A stretch of DNA of 34,332 nt from DAISLF01 sp964517345 (GCA_964517345.1 CAZFBZ010000011.1:1-34332); one strand, 5' to 3'. Numbered from the stretch's first letter, positions 16,378 through 24,993 are shown. Numbers and translations are program-made. The notes: generated from the letters alone by a model not told the origin.

Positions 16378-17969
16378 TTCGGCTTGCGGATGGGATACCC
16401 CACTATATAGCCGCCGTAGTTTTCCATCCTCAACGACCGGCCGCGCACGCGCTCCGCTTCGTCCGGATCCATCACGTATGCCTCATACGAACCGAGACAG
16501 CTGCGCAGTCCGAACGAATACCGGCCGAAGGATCTCACCTGCTCGGATTCCCCGATCCGCCGTCCGATCAGCCGCGTTTCCAGGTATTCGCGCGGTGGGA
16601 TCTTCATCTCAAACAGCACGTGGATATACGGGAAGCTGTACGGATCCGATTCATCCGTGACGCAGATACGCCCGTCCGTTCCCTCGCTCGCGCCGCGGAT
16701 CGCCAGGCCGAGCGATTCCCGGAATTGATAGTTGATCGACAGCGCGTAGTTGCCGAAGTATGTCCAGGTGAAGCCGACGAAGCAGAGCAGATAGAGCCCT
16801 ATCACGGCTTTTGCCACGAACGGCGTGCGCCACAGTTCCAGCAGCCCGAGCGCCGCCAGGTACAGGACCGGGAGCAGCAGCAGGTTGACCCGGTTGAGGT
16901 TGGGGAAGAGTACTATCGACATCGCAAACGCCGAGATCGTCCAGAACAGCATGAAGCTGGTGGGCGCGTAGGCGCGCAGCGATGTCCGCATCGAGCCGGT
17001 CAGCAGGATCAGACCCAGCACCGCGAGCGCTGGTGTCCACGGATAGAGCGCACCGATGCCTGGAATCACGTTCCATAGCAGGCCGTCGCCCATGGTCAGC
17101 ACCGTCCACACGTTTACGGCCATGTCGATGGCGTATCGCAGTGTGTAGTCATCAAAGAGCACCGAGACCGTCTCATACCTCGGCACCCCCGGTAGTCGGG
17201 GAATGCTGAAAAACGGCGTGATGATCGAGGGCAGACGCAGCAGGTTGATCTGCAGAAAGAGCGCGATGGGTACCGACACGATCACAAACGCTCCCGTTCC
17301 CCACAGCAGCTCCGTCTTCGAGATTCTCCTGTGCCACAGCAGATACGCCGTCGACACCGCCAGGAACAGCGGGGTCGCCACGTAGGCCGTCCCGTAGGCG
17401 TAGAGCGTCACGCCGAACACCGCGCAGGCCAGGGGATAGATCCATTTCTTCTCTCCGGCATGCAGCAGCAGAAACACGCCCAGAAGAAACACCGGCGGCA
17501 GCAGATTACTCTCCAGTCCCCACCGCGAGAGCATGATGTGCCACGGACACACCGCCAGCAAAAACAACGCCAGCACGGCCGTCTTCTCCCCGGCGATCTT
17601 CCTCACCGTCGCGTACCACAGCGGCAGCGTCAGCAGCCCCGCCAGCAGGTTCACGATCCGCACCGAGAACACGTTCAGCCCGAACAGCCAGATGAAGGGC
17701 ATGCTCAGGTACGACGCCAGCGCGTTCATCCCCGATCCCCACGCCACCAGGAACACGGGGAAGGGGAACCCGTTGCGGTCGATCCCGTAGTGCAGCAGCG
17801 ACCATGCGTCATACCCCATAGAGGCTTCGTCCACGTTGAGGCCGCCGGGCACCGACGGGAATTGCCACAGGCGCACGGCGAATCCGGCGAAGAGGATCAG
17901 CGCGAGCAGATTGTGCCTCTTTCCCAGCGCCGTGCGCGCAGCCGACAACAGTCGTCGTGCGTCGATCAT
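16374..17969 (-). CDS. GT-C family glycosyltransferase, paralogue B of a converted pair
   Basis: A 531-residue polytopic membrane protein of the PMT_2/GT39-like superfamily. The N-terminus is a short basic cytosolic stretch, and the first helix is LLALILFAGFAVRLW. The outside loop PGGLNVDEASMGYDAWSLL carries the probable catalytic Asp-Glu. It shares the 666-bp identical core with paralogue A and has its own diverged C-terminal half, with NLNRVNLLLLPVLYL and a soluble tail with SFPYIHVLFEMKIPPREYLET. ATG 17969 overlaps the stop of the epimerase gene (ATGA), and its own stop overlaps the TTG of paralogue A, so epimerase, B and A form one tightly coupled operon. Confidence 0.86.
   Translation of the reverse strand: MIDARRLLSAARTALGKRHNLLALILFAGFAVRLWQFPSVPGGLNVDEASMGYDAWSLLHYGIDRNGFPFPVFLVAWGSGMNALASYLSMPFIWLFGLNVFSVRIVNLLAGLLTLPLWYATVRKIAGEKTAVLALFLLAVCPWHIMLSRWGLESNLLPPVFLLGVFLLLHAGEKKWIYPLACAVFGVTLYAYGTAYVATPLFLAVSTAYLLWHRRISKTELLWGTGAFVIVSVPIALFLQINLLRLPSIITPFFSIPRLPGVPRYETVSVLFDDYTLRYAIDMAVNVWTVLTMGDGLLWNVIPGIGALYPWTPALAVLGLILLTGSMRTSLRAYAPTSFMLFWTISAFAMSIVLFPNLNRVNLLLLPVLYLAALGLLELWRTPFVAKAVIGLYLLCFVGFTWTYFGNYALSINYQFRESLGLAIRGASEGTDGRICVTDESDPYSFPYIHVLFEMKIPPREYLETRLIGRRIGESEQVRSFGRYSFGLRSCLGSYEAYVMDPDEAERVRGRSLRMENYGGYIVGYPIRKPN
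17167..17832 (-). repeat. 666-bp direct repeat, copy 2
   Basis: The second identical copy of 15491..16156, inside paralogue B. There is no transposase, no terminal inverted repeat and no frame change at its borders, which favours gene conversion or an assembly effect over insertion. Confidence 0.95.
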
Positions 17970-19003
17970 GAGAGCATCTTCAGAAGGCGGATGATGCCCA
18001 TCTTTGCCGCCTGGCGGTGGGCCGAGGCGCCCGAACGCGCTGCGATCTCGCTGCGGTGTTCGTGGTAGTACTCGTAGGCTTTCCAGAGCATGTCTTCGTT
18101 CTTCAGCGTCGGCTTCCAGCCCAGCTCGCGCTTGATTTTGGCCGTATCGAACACGAAGTCCTCCGCGATCATTTTGTACTGGTACGGCCCGAGGGGCGAA
18201 AGCTTGAGTGCGTAGGCGAGGCGCATGCCGGGCAGCGCGATCCACCGGGGGAAGTTCGCGACGCGCGCCCCGGTTCCGGCTTTGTCGACGAGCGACTGAT
18301 AGACGGCCTTGAACGATTTCACGTCGTCGGAGCCGATGTTGAATACGCCGCTGCCCTTGTATTCCAGCGCACGGACGAACGCGTCGATCAGATCCTGCGC
18401 GTAGATAAACTGATATGTGTTGTTGCCGCCGCCCACCACCCACACGCGGCGGCCCTCATCGATGAACTCAAACAAAATCGCCAGCAGTCCCAGTCGTCCG
18501 CTGTCGATGATCGTCGGGCAGCGGAAGATCACGGGCTCCAATTTGTCGCCGTAAGACAGCAGGATCTTCTCGCCTTCCCACTTGGAGCGGCCGTAGATCT
18601 CCACGGGCTTGGGTTCGTCGTCCTCGCGCACGGGCCGTCCGAAGTTTTCGCCCCACAGGCAGTTGCTGGAGGTGAAGACGATCTTCCGGACGCCCGCTTC
18701 CACCGCGCAATCGGCCACGACGCGCGTGCCGTCGACGTTGGAGGTCCAGAGCATGTTTGTGTCCTGCACGGCGTGCGCGAGCATCGCGGCGCAGTGGCAG
18801 ACGCCGTCGAACCGGTTTTCGGAGAACAGCTTCTTCATCAGTTCCCGGTCCCGGATGTCGCCACGGACCGAGGTGCAGCCCGTCACGGGTGAGGGGTCTT
18901 CTTCCAGATCCACGTTCACACAGCGATGTCCCCTGGCGCACAGCGACTGCTTGAGCAGGCTGCCGAAGAATCCCGAACCGCCGGTGACCAGGTACGTCGA
19001 CAC
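17966..19003 (-). CDS. NAD(P)-dependent sugar epimerase/dehydratase (extended SDR)
   Basis: A 345-residue extended short-chain dehydrogenase. The Rossmann motif is TYLVTGGSGFFGS (about 3-15, GGxGxxG), the active-site strand is VFTSSNCLWGE, and the catalytic YGRSK has Tyr137 and Lys141. The substrate-binding half contains RCPTIIDSG and GGNNTYQFIYAQDLIDA. Such enzymes remodel nucleotide sugars such as UDP-glucose or GDP/dTDP sugars; the exact substrate cannot be read. The start is GTG 19003: TTGCCG-16-CATCAT lies 6 nt upstream, and the Rossmann strand begins at once. It leads the operon with the two GT-C paralogues, suggesting it makes their sugar donor precursor. Confidence 0.88.
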   Translation of the reverse strand: MSTYLVTGGSGFFGSLLKQSLCARGHRCVNVDLEEDPSPVTGCTSVRGDIRDRELMKKLFSENRFDGVCHCAAMLAHAVQDTNMLWTSNVDGTRVVADCAVEAGVRKIVFTSSNCLWGENFGRPVREDDEPKPVEIYGRSKWEGEKILLSYGDKLEPVIFRCPTIIDSGRLGLLAILFEFIDEGRRVWVVGGGNNTYQFIYAQDLIDAFVRALEYKGSGVFNIGSDDVKSFKAVYQSLVDKAGTGARVANFPRWIALPGMRLAYALKLSPLGPYQYKMIAEDFVFDTAKIKRELGWKPTLKNEDMLWKAYEYYHEHRSEIAARSGASAHRQAAKMGIIRLLKMLS

Positions 19004-19009
19004 CCGGGC

Positions 19010-19037
19010 ATGATGACAGAGCGGTCCCTGACGGCAA
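19010..19037 (-). promoter_or_regulatory. Promoter of the epimerase/glycosyltransferase operon
   Basis: Minus strand: TTGCCG (19032..19037), 16 bp, CATCAT (19010..19015), then exactly 6 nt to the GTG at 19003. Confidence 0.5.
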
Positions 19038-19076
19038 AGTCCGCCTGTTCTGTCGCATAAACCCTGCTTCTTGCGA

Positions 19077-19105
19077 TTGACACTCCCAGCTCGACTGCGG
19101 ATGAT
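19077..19105 (+). promoter_or_regulatory. Promoter of the GT2 gene, leaderless spacing
   Basis: Perfect TTGACA (19077..19082), 17 bp, GATGAT (19100..19105), then exactly 6 nt to the ATG at 19112. The consensus -35 makes this the best single example of the pattern. Confidence 0.7.
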
Positions 19106-19111
19106 TGGCCT

Positions 19112-19846
19112 ATGGAGAAGCAAACACTGTCTCTTGTTCTCCCGTGCTTCAACGAAGAGGCCAACATTGAGCGGACTATCCGCGACACGAACGCCTGGTT
19201 CGACCGCACGGGCACGACGGGAGAGATCATCGTCGTCAACGACGGATCGTCGGATGATTCCCAGAAGATTCTGGAGAGCCTCCGCCCGGAAGTGCCCCGG
19301 CTGAAAATCGTGCGTCACGAAAAAAACCGCGGATACGGTCTGGCGCTGCGCAGCGGCCTGGATGTCGCGACGATGGACATCGTCGGCTTCATGGACAGTG
19401 ACGGCCAGTTCCGCCCCGAAGACCTGGAATTGCTGCTGCCACACCTGGAGGCGTATGCCTTCGTCACCGGCCGCCGCCGACGGCGCGCGGATTCTGCCGT
19501 TCGCAACGCCTTTGGCAAAGTGCTCGGCCTGATGAACTGGGTCGCGCTGGGCCTCTGGGTGCGCGACGTGAACTGCGGCATGAAGCTCTTCCGCCGCGAG
19601 ATCTGGCAGCGCGTCCGACCGACGCACGGGGTAGAGAAGCTCTTCAACACCGAACTGTTCCTGCGACTCAAAGAGGAGGGAGTCGTCTGGAAAACCATCG
19701 ACGTGCCGCACTATCCGCGCACGGCCGGCAGCCCGACGGGTGCAAAGCCTTCCGTCATCATTCGCATGTTCTCGGAGCTCGGCGATCTGCGGAAATCCCG
19801 CCGGCAGCGTCGGCGTGCCCGAAGAGCGGCGAAAGGCGGAGCCTGA
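19112..19846 (+). CDS. Family 2 glycosyltransferase, DPM1/polyprenol-phosphate glycosyltransferase-like
   Basis: A 244-residue GT-A enzyme. It begins with LSLVLPCFNEEANI (6-19), VVNDGSSDDS (41-50), KNRGYGLALRSGL and the metal-binding FMDSDGQF (93-100, Asp95 and Asp97), then DVNCGMKLFRREIW. There is no membrane segment; the tail is very basic (RKSRRQRRRARRAAK), perhaps for membrane contact. Homologues charge a polyprenyl phosphate with mannose or glucose. That product is the donor used by GT-C enzymes, so its place among seven GT-C type enzymes suggests it supplies their substrate (inference). It is divergent from the epimerase operon and 24 bp upstream of another GT-C gene. Confidence 0.9.
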   Translation: MEKQTLSLVLPCFNEEANIERTIRDTNAWFDRTGTTGEIIVVNDGSSDDSQKILESLRPEVPRLKIVRHEKNRGYGLALRSGLDVATMDIVGFMDSDGQFRPEDLELLLPHLEAYAFVTGRRRRRADSAVRNAFGKVLGLMNWVALGLWVRDVNCGMKLFRREIWQRVRPTHGVEKLFNTELFLRLKEEGVVWKTIDVPHYPRTAGSPTGAKPSVIIRMFSELGDLRKSRRQRRRARRAAKGGA

Positions 19847-19856
19847 CGGTTTCTGG

Positions 19857-19862
19857 TACCAT
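19857..19862 (+). promoter_or_regulatory. Possible -10 box of the 478-aa glycosyltransferase gene
   Basis: TACCAT ends 8 nt before the ATG at 19871, in the 24-bp gap after the GT2 stop. No -35 is visible, so read-through from the GT2 gene is equally likely. Confidence 0.3.
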
Positions 19863-19870
19863 GCCGGGTC

Positions 19871-21307
19871 ATGAGCAAAGCGCGCCCGGCTTTTCGTGGG
19901 TTACATGTGCAGATCGAACTCGTTGTGCTTCTCCTGGCTGCCGCCTGGTTCACGTTCAACGTGGGTATGCCGGATGGCTACAACGGACGGATCTGTTGCG
20001 ATTCGGTGGGATACATCGACATCGCGCGCAGGCTTGAATCGATCCCCCAGATCCTGCAGCACTACGACTATCGCACGCTCGGTTATCCGTTGTTCCTGCG
20101 GCTGCACACGTTCCTGATGGAACCGCTCGGCCTCGCGTCAGCGGACGGATGGACAGCGACACGCGCTTCGCTCTTCACGGTCTTCATCCTCTTCGTGGCG
20201 TCGTCGTATTTTCTGTACCACTCGTTCCGCCGCAGGGGGATACAGATACCCCGTGCCGGATTATGGCTTCTTTTGCTCCATCCCGGTCTGATCGGCAATG
20301 CGGCTTTGCCGCTGAGCGATATTCCCGCCCTCATTCTGGTGATGACCGTGGCGGGCTGTCTGCTGCGTCTGGAATGGAAAGCGGACCGTCTGGGCATCAG
20401 CCTGTGCGCGCTGATCGGAGTGCTCTGCGGATTGCTGGTGCTCACCCGCACGGTCTACTACCTGCCTGTGCTCCTGATGTTCGCGCTGTCTCTGGCGGTC
20501 GCCGCGTTCGTGAGTGCCAGGCGACGCACGGCGTTGGTCGTGTTGCCGCTTGTCTGCATTGTGTATTTCGGCGCCGTCACCGCGCCCCGGATCGCCGCGT
20601 GCACCCGGCACGCGAAAACACTCTGCTTTGTTGCGCCGCAGGACCGGGACAAAAATCTTCGCTTCCTTGTCGATGCCAGCGGCCCCGGACCGCGCACGTA
20701 TGGCGTTCTGCGCTATGCGGAGAACGGGAAATTCGAACATTACTCGACGACGGTACCCGATCCGCTCTTTCTGAAACATTTCCAGTGCCTGCCGCACGAT
20801 CAGCCCTACCTTCGGGGATTCGCCAGGTGTTATCTGAAGAATCTGCCGCTGCTGCCGGTTTACATGGGCAAGAAGGTGATCGGGCTGTTCGATAACTTTC
20901 ACCGCAGTGCCTACGGTGCGGTTCTGACGACTACGTGGGAGATCGCGGTGAGCCGCGCATTTGGGACGATGGGATGGATCGGCTTCTGGTGTGCCTGGGG
21001 CATCGTCATCGTGCAGGCATGCAGGCGCCGCCTGGATGTCCGTCTGGCGTTTCTTGCGCTCTTTTGCGGTGCGTACCTTGGCCTCAGCCTGCTGGTGTCC
21101 ATCGAGGCGCGGTACGGCTTTCCGTTCGTGCCGTTCTCGCTCTTCGCCTTCACCTGGACGTTTGCGTGGGCGATGAAGAAACAGACGACAGCGGCGGTCG
21201 TGATCATGATCGCCTGCATCCTCGCCGGAGCGGTTTTCCTCTCACAGACAGCGGCATGGGACCAGGACGATCCGCTCCTGCTGCACGGGGCGCCCGGGGG
21301 GCTCTGA
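19871..21307 (+). CDS. GT-C family glycosyltransferase-like membrane protein, 478 aa
   Basis: A polytopic protein with about ten helices. The first outside loop has ICCDSVGYIDIARRLESIPQ and then YDYRTLGYPLFLRL, the D-x-x-x-Y and R-x-x-GYPLFL pattern often seen in PMT_2/GT39-like proteins. A second extracytoplasmic stretch of about 90 residues (about 235-330) contains several Cys (AACTRHAKTLCF, FQCLP, ARCYLKN), possibly disulphides. It follows the GT2 gene by 24 bp and probably shares its transcript. Its stop codon directly abuts the convergent gene's stop, giving TGATCA. Specific substrate unknown. Confidence 0.78.
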   Translation: MSKARPAFRGLHVQIELVVLLLAAAWFTFNVGMPDGYNGRICCDSVGYIDIARRLESIPQILQHYDYRTLGYPLFLRLHTFLMEPLGLASADGWTATRASLFTVFILFVASSYFLYHSFRRRGIQIPRAGLWLLLLHPGLIGNAALPLSDIPALILVMTVAGCLLRLEWKADRLGISLCALIGVLCGLLVLTRTVYYLPVLLMFALSLAVAAFVSARRRTALVVLPLVCIVYFGAVTAPRIAACTRHAKTLCFVAPQDRDKNLRFLVDASGPGPRTYGVLRYAENGKFEHYSTTVPDPLFLKHFQCLPHDQPYLRGFARCYLKNLPLLPVYMGKKVIGLFDNFHRSAYGAVLTTTWEIAVSRAFGTMGWIGFWCAWGIVIVQACRRRLDVRLAFLALFCGAYLGLSLLVSIEARYGFPFVPFSLFAFTWTFAWAMKKQTTAAVVIMIACILAGAVFLSQTAAWDQDDPLLLHGAPGGL

Positions 21308-22864
21308 TCACTCTCCCGGTCTCTTGCTCGGGATCACGAGCGGGCTGTTCGCGTCGCAGTTCACGCAGTGCAGTTCCCAGAGCGGCAGGAGCGCGCGGCG
21401 AGTCACCTGCTCGTCACTCATCGGCTCGTAGTAGGTCAGCGGGCGGTAGAACTGGAACGACAGGAAGATCAGCGCGGCGAAGACGATGAGACCGATGGAC
21501 CGGGCGTTCTCGCTGATGACCTTGCGGCCTACGGTCTGCAGTTCGCCGACCACGAGCGCGAGCACGATCATGCCGAGCTGCAGCGGGATGAAGTAGTGGT
21601 ACAGATACATCACGCGCGTGATGCGGCTGACAGCGATCATGTAGCAGATGTAGATGCCCACGAAGAGCGCCATCAGGAAGCGGTGGCGCAGCGGCTGCTT
21701 GGGCGGGAAGAACACCGAGGCGAGCAGCATCGCGCTGGCGACGCAGAGGCCCAGCAGTACGCTCCACCAGACCACGGGGTTGGATTGCAGGTAGAGGTAG
21801 CGGTAGTCCTTGCCGTCCGGCGTCTCCCAGCGGTAGTTGATGGACCGCGCGCCGAGCGGCCAGAAGTAGAACGGGCTGCCGTTCTCATCCTCTTTGCACA
21901 GATCCAGCCGCGGGGCGCCCGCGTTGTAATGCCCGACGAACCGGAGCGAATCCGCGAGCATCGTCGGGAAGGCCAGCGGCGAGGCGCTCTGCCCTTTGAT
22001 CAGGATCAGCTGGTACGCGTCGGACGCCTGGTAGTAGCCGTTGTCCGGCAGCTCGGGGTTCACCTTGGAGCCGAGCGCAAAGTGGATGTACCACACGCTG
22101 CAGTACACCAGCAGGAATGCGCCAAGCGCGAAGCCGGCGAACCGCGCGGTGCGCCCCCAGTCGTTGCGCATCTTCCAGAGCAGGGCGGGGATGAGCAGAA
22201 TGAGAATCAGACCGAGTACCTTGGTCGTGAGCACGAGACCCAGTGACGCGCCGAACGCGAGCGACAGGCCGATGAACATACCCAGGCTCGCCCGGCGATA
22301 CTCCAACAGCAGGAAGAACACGAGCAGATGCAGCGCGACGAAAAACAGCAGGGGCCCCTCCAGCATCGCTCCGCGCGCGTGCACTACCAGCGCGTTATCA
22401 AAAATATAGAGGAATGACAGCAGGCAGGCGGTGAGCGGATTCCGTCTGCTCAGGAAATAGAAGATCAGGAAGAACAGCGGCGCCGCAAGCCAGGAGAGAA
22501 AGGCGGAGAAGAACCGGTATCCCACGAACGAGAATCCTTTGGGGAAGTTGGTGCCATAGTCGGTGCCGAGGAACTGATCCGTGCGCGCGTTGGGACGGAA
22601 GATCACCTCGCCCGCGGCTACCAGGAGTTTGCCGAGCGGCGGGTGCTGCTCCATGAAGTACACGCCGTGCAGGTATTTCTGGGCGGATGCTATGTGATAG
22701 TTCTCGTCCCAGAAGACGTAGGGCGGATTCCAGTAGTTGTGGAAGAACGTCAGGTACGACAACACCGTCACGAAGCCTAAAAACGCCAGAACATGCCAGC
22801 GCTTCCATTCCGTCTTGGCGACGGGGGCGGACGGGGCGGTGCGAGGAGGCGAAGCAGGTGTCAC
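21308..22864 (-). CDS. Protein O-mannosyltransferase (PMT)-like membrane protein
   Basis: 518 residues from a GTG start. Unlike the other GT-C proteins here it has the true PMT signatures. The first loop has FWDENYHIASAQKYL with Asp53-Glu54, followed by MEQHPPLGKLLVAAGE with HPPLGK at 74-79, the segment that binds dolichyl-phosphate mannose in yeast Pmt and bacterial PMTs. YRFFSAFLSWLAAPLFF and the long hydrophobic helices match the family, and the late motif YLYHYFIPLQLGMI resembles the Y-H-Y-x-P element of bacterial PMTs. No MIR domain is seen. The start is uncertain: no ATG lies near, and GTG 22864 has TGTAGT 10 nt upstream. It probably mannosylates exported proteins. Confidence 0.82.
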   Translation of the reverse strand: MTPASPPRTAPSAPVAKTEWKRWHVLAFLGFVTVLSYLTFFHNYWNPPYVFWDENYHIASAQKYLHGVYFMEQHPPLGKLLVAAGEVIFRPNARTDQFLGTDYGTNFPKGFSFVGYRFFSAFLSWLAAPLFFLIFYFLSRRNPLTACLLSFLYIFDNALVVHARGAMLEGPLLFFVALHLLVFFLLLEYRRASLGMFIGLSLAFGASLGLVLTTKVLGLILILLIPALLWKMRNDWGRTARFAGFALGAFLLVYCSVWYIHFALGSKVNPELPDNGYYQASDAYQLILIKGQSASPLAFPTMLADSLRFVGHYNAGAPRLDLCKEDENGSPFYFWPLGARSINYRWETPDGKDYRYLYLQSNPVVWWSVLLGLCVASAMLLASVFFPPKQPLRHRFLMALFVGIYICYMIAVSRITRVMYLYHYFIPLQLGMIVLALVVGELQTVGRKVISENARSIGLIVFAALIFLSFQFYRPLTYYEPMSDEQVTRRALLPLWELHCVNCDANSPLVIPSKRPGE

Positions 22865-22990
22865 GCCCGCCGAGACTACACGAGCCGCCGTTCCCGGCAA
22901 AGGCACGCCGGCTTGCGGCCCGGTTTGCCGCCCCCGCAGGGCTCCGCGCGAAATCGCCGTTATCCGTTTCCCGCAGGCCCGTCGCGCTGC

Positions 22991-22996
22991 TATCCT
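22991..22996 (+). promoter_or_regulatory. -10 box of ftsH, leaderless spacing
   Basis: TATCCT ends exactly 6 nt before the GTG start of ftsH at 23003. The -35 is poor (TTTCCC, 18 bp). Confidence 0.5.
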
Positions 22997-23002
22997 TTGT
23001 CC

Positions 23003-24943
23003 GTGCCCAGCGCCCCGTACCGTCCTCCGCAGCGCAGCCGCCAGCAATGGCTGCTCAGCCTTCTCTTGTTCAGCGTCCTGATTTTCCTCTCGTTCATGTT
23101 CCTCATGAACCCGCAGCGGGACGAGGAGCGCAAATACGCGGACGCCAAGGAAGTGCCGATCTCGCGCATCACCCAGGGGTATGCCGAAGGCGAGTTCAAG
23201 GAGATCATCATCCGCGATAACAAGGTCTACGCCACCGTCGCCAAAGATGACAGCGTGCTCCAGTCGTACAAGGAGGCCGACGACACCGTCAGCCGCCTGG
23301 GCTGGAACGATCCCAAGAACAAGACCGTCGTGAACATCGAGAACCGCGAGGCCGCCAACATGTTCTTCGCCATCCTTCCGGACCTTCTCTTCTTCCTGCT
23401 CATCATCTCGGGCGTGATCTGGCTGTTCCGCGGCATTGCCCGGAGCCAGTCGACCGCGCTCAGCTTCGGCAAATCCCGCGCACGCATCGCCGATGCCAAG
23501 CAGGTGAAAACGCGTTTCTCAGATGTCGCCGGCGCGGATGAATCCAAGGAAGACCTCGTCGAGGTCGTCGACTTCCTCAAGAACCCCAAGAAGTACACGT
23601 CGATCGGCGCCAAGATCCCCAAGGGCGTCCTGCTCGTCGGCGCTCCCGGCACGGGAAAAACCCTCCTCGCCCGCGCGGTCGCCGGAGAAGCGGGTGTGCC
23701 GTTCTTCTCCATTGCCGGTTCCGAATTCGTCGAAATGTTCGTCGGCGTGGGCGCGTCCCGCGTGCGCGACCTCTTCACCAAGGCCAAGCGCAACGCGCCG
23801 TGCATCATCTTCATCGATGAGATCGACGCGGTCGGACGCCAGCGCGGCGGCGCCGGATTCGGCGGCGGACACGATGAGCGCGAACAGACCCTCAACCAGA
23901 TCCTCACCGAAATGGACGGCTTCGAGCAGGGCACCAACGTCATCGTTATGGCGGCCACCAACCGCCCCGACGTACTGGATATCGCGCTGCTCCGTCCGGG
24001 GCGCTTCGACCGCCGCATCTTCATCGACAAGCCCGACCTCGCCGCACGCCAGCAGATCCTGGAAGTGCACGGCCGCAACAAGAAGGTCGCCAAGAACGTG
24101 AAGTACGGCGATGTCGCCAAGCAGACCGTCGGCCTCACGGGCGCCGATCTGGAGAACATCATGAACGAGGCCGCGATCTTCGCCGCCAAGCGCAAGCGCC
24201 CCGCCGTCACGCAGCAGGATCTCATCGACTCCGTCGAGAAAGTCACCATCGGCGGTGAGAAGAAATCCCGCAAGCTGACGGAGAAAGAGAAAGAGATCAC
24301 CGCGTACCACGAGCTCGGCCACGCCGTCGTCGGCCACCTCTGCGAGCACTCCGATCCGCTGCATAAAGTCTCCATCGTGTCGCGCGGCTCCGCGCTGGGC
24401 GTCACGTGGTTCCTGCCGCAGGAGGACCAGTACACCACGAGCAAGAGCAAGTTCATCGACGAGATCTGCGGCCTGCTCGGCGGCCGCGCAGCGGAAGAAC
24501 TGATCTTCGGCGAAATCACGACGGGCGCGAGCAACGACATCGAGCGCGCCTCGCAGATCGCCCGCAATATGGCCATGAAGTACGGCATGGGCGACGACAA
24601 GCTGGGCATCGTCGCGTATGGCGAGCGCCAGGGATCGAGTTTCCTGGGCGTCGATCCGTCCATGTCGCGCAATTATTCCGAGGGCATCGCCCGCGAGATC
24701 GACGACTTCGTCCTCCAGACCGTCACCGAGCAGTACGAGCGCGCCAAGGGCTTCCTCGTGAAGCACCGCAAGAAGCTCGACCAGATGGCCGTCGTCCTGC
24801 TGCAGAAAGAGACCATGACCGTCGACGAGTTCCTGGAGATCTTCGAGGGCAAGAAGGCCAAGGAGCGTGAGAAAAAGAAGGTCGAAGAGCAGGCGCAGCC
24901 GGCGGCGAAAGACGACGATGAGGAGACAGACGACAAGGCCTGA
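23003..24943 (+). CDS. ftsH: ATP-dependent zinc metalloprotease FtsH
   Basis: A 646-residue membrane-bound AAA+ protease that degrades misfolded and regulatory membrane proteins. Layout: TM1 (15-35), external domain (36-118), TM2 (121-143), then the AAA module with Walker A GAPGTGKT (213-220), pore loop FVEMFVG, Walker B IIFIDEID, and the second region of homology RPDVLDIALLRPGRFDRR. The M41 protease domain has HELGH at 436-440. The usual motif is HEAGH; the HExxH zinc site is intact. The segment GGRAAEELIFGEITTGASND supplies the third ligand. The tail is highly charged. The GTG start at 23003 is set by the -10 box 6 nt upstream and by family length; the upstream open frame overlaps the opposite gene. 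Confidence 0.97.
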   Translation: MPSAPYRPPQRSRQQWLLSLLLFSVLIFLSFMFLMNPQRDEERKYADAKEVPISRITQGYAEGEFKEIIIRDNKVYATVAKDDSVLQSYKEADDTVSRLGWNDPKNKTVVNIENREAANMFFAILPDLLFFLLIISGVIWLFRGIARSQSTALSFGKSRARIADAKQVKTRFSDVAGADESKEDLVEVVDFLKNPKKYTSIGAKIPKGVLLVGAPGTGKTLLARAVAGEAGVPFFSIAGSEFVEMFVGVGASRVRDLFTKAKRNAPCIIFIDEIDAVGRQRGGAGFGGGHDEREQTLNQILTEMDGFEQGTNVIVMAATNRPDVLDIALLRPGRFDRRIFIDKPDLAARQQILEVHGRNKKVAKNVKYGDVAKQTVGLTGADLENIMNEAAIFAAKRKRPAVTQQDLIDSVEKVTIGGEKKSRKLTEKEKEITAYHELGHAVVGHLCEHSDPLHKVSIVSRGSALGVTWFLPQEDQYTTSKSKFIDEICGLLGGRAAEELIFGEITTGASNDIERASQIARNMAMKYGMGDDKLGIVAYGERQGSSFLGVDPSMSRNYSEGIAREIDDFVLQTVTEQYERAKGFLVKHRKKLDQMAVVLLQKETMTVDEFLEIFEGKKAKEREKKKVEEQAQPAAKDDDEETDDKA

Positions 24944-24975
24944 TGCTCCGGGTGGCCGGAATGTCTCGCATCCTC

Positions 24976-24981
24976 TATGAT
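24976..24981 (+). promoter_or_regulatory. Possible -10 box of purB
   Basis: TATGAT ends 12 nt before the ATG at 24994, giving a leader of about 6 nt. The -35 (TGGCCG, 17 bp) is weak. Confidence 0.4.
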
Positions 24982-24993
24982 GCAGACCTCCCT

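Noticed and set aside
15655..16410. Long plus-strand ORF rich in Gln, His and Arg, repeated at 17331..18068
   Set aside because: It is the antisense frame of the duplicated GT-C core; its repetition only reflects the 666-bp DNA repeat.
15491..17832. Transposon or insertion sequence as the cause of the repeated 666 bp
   Set aside because: No transposase, no inverted repeats or target duplications, and both copies are in frame inside homologous genes.
23519..24766. 415-residue minus-strand ORF inside ftsH, and similar long antisense ORFs in purB and ligA
   Set aside because: High-GC coding DNA leaves antisense frames open; they overlap strongly conserved genes and show no domain.
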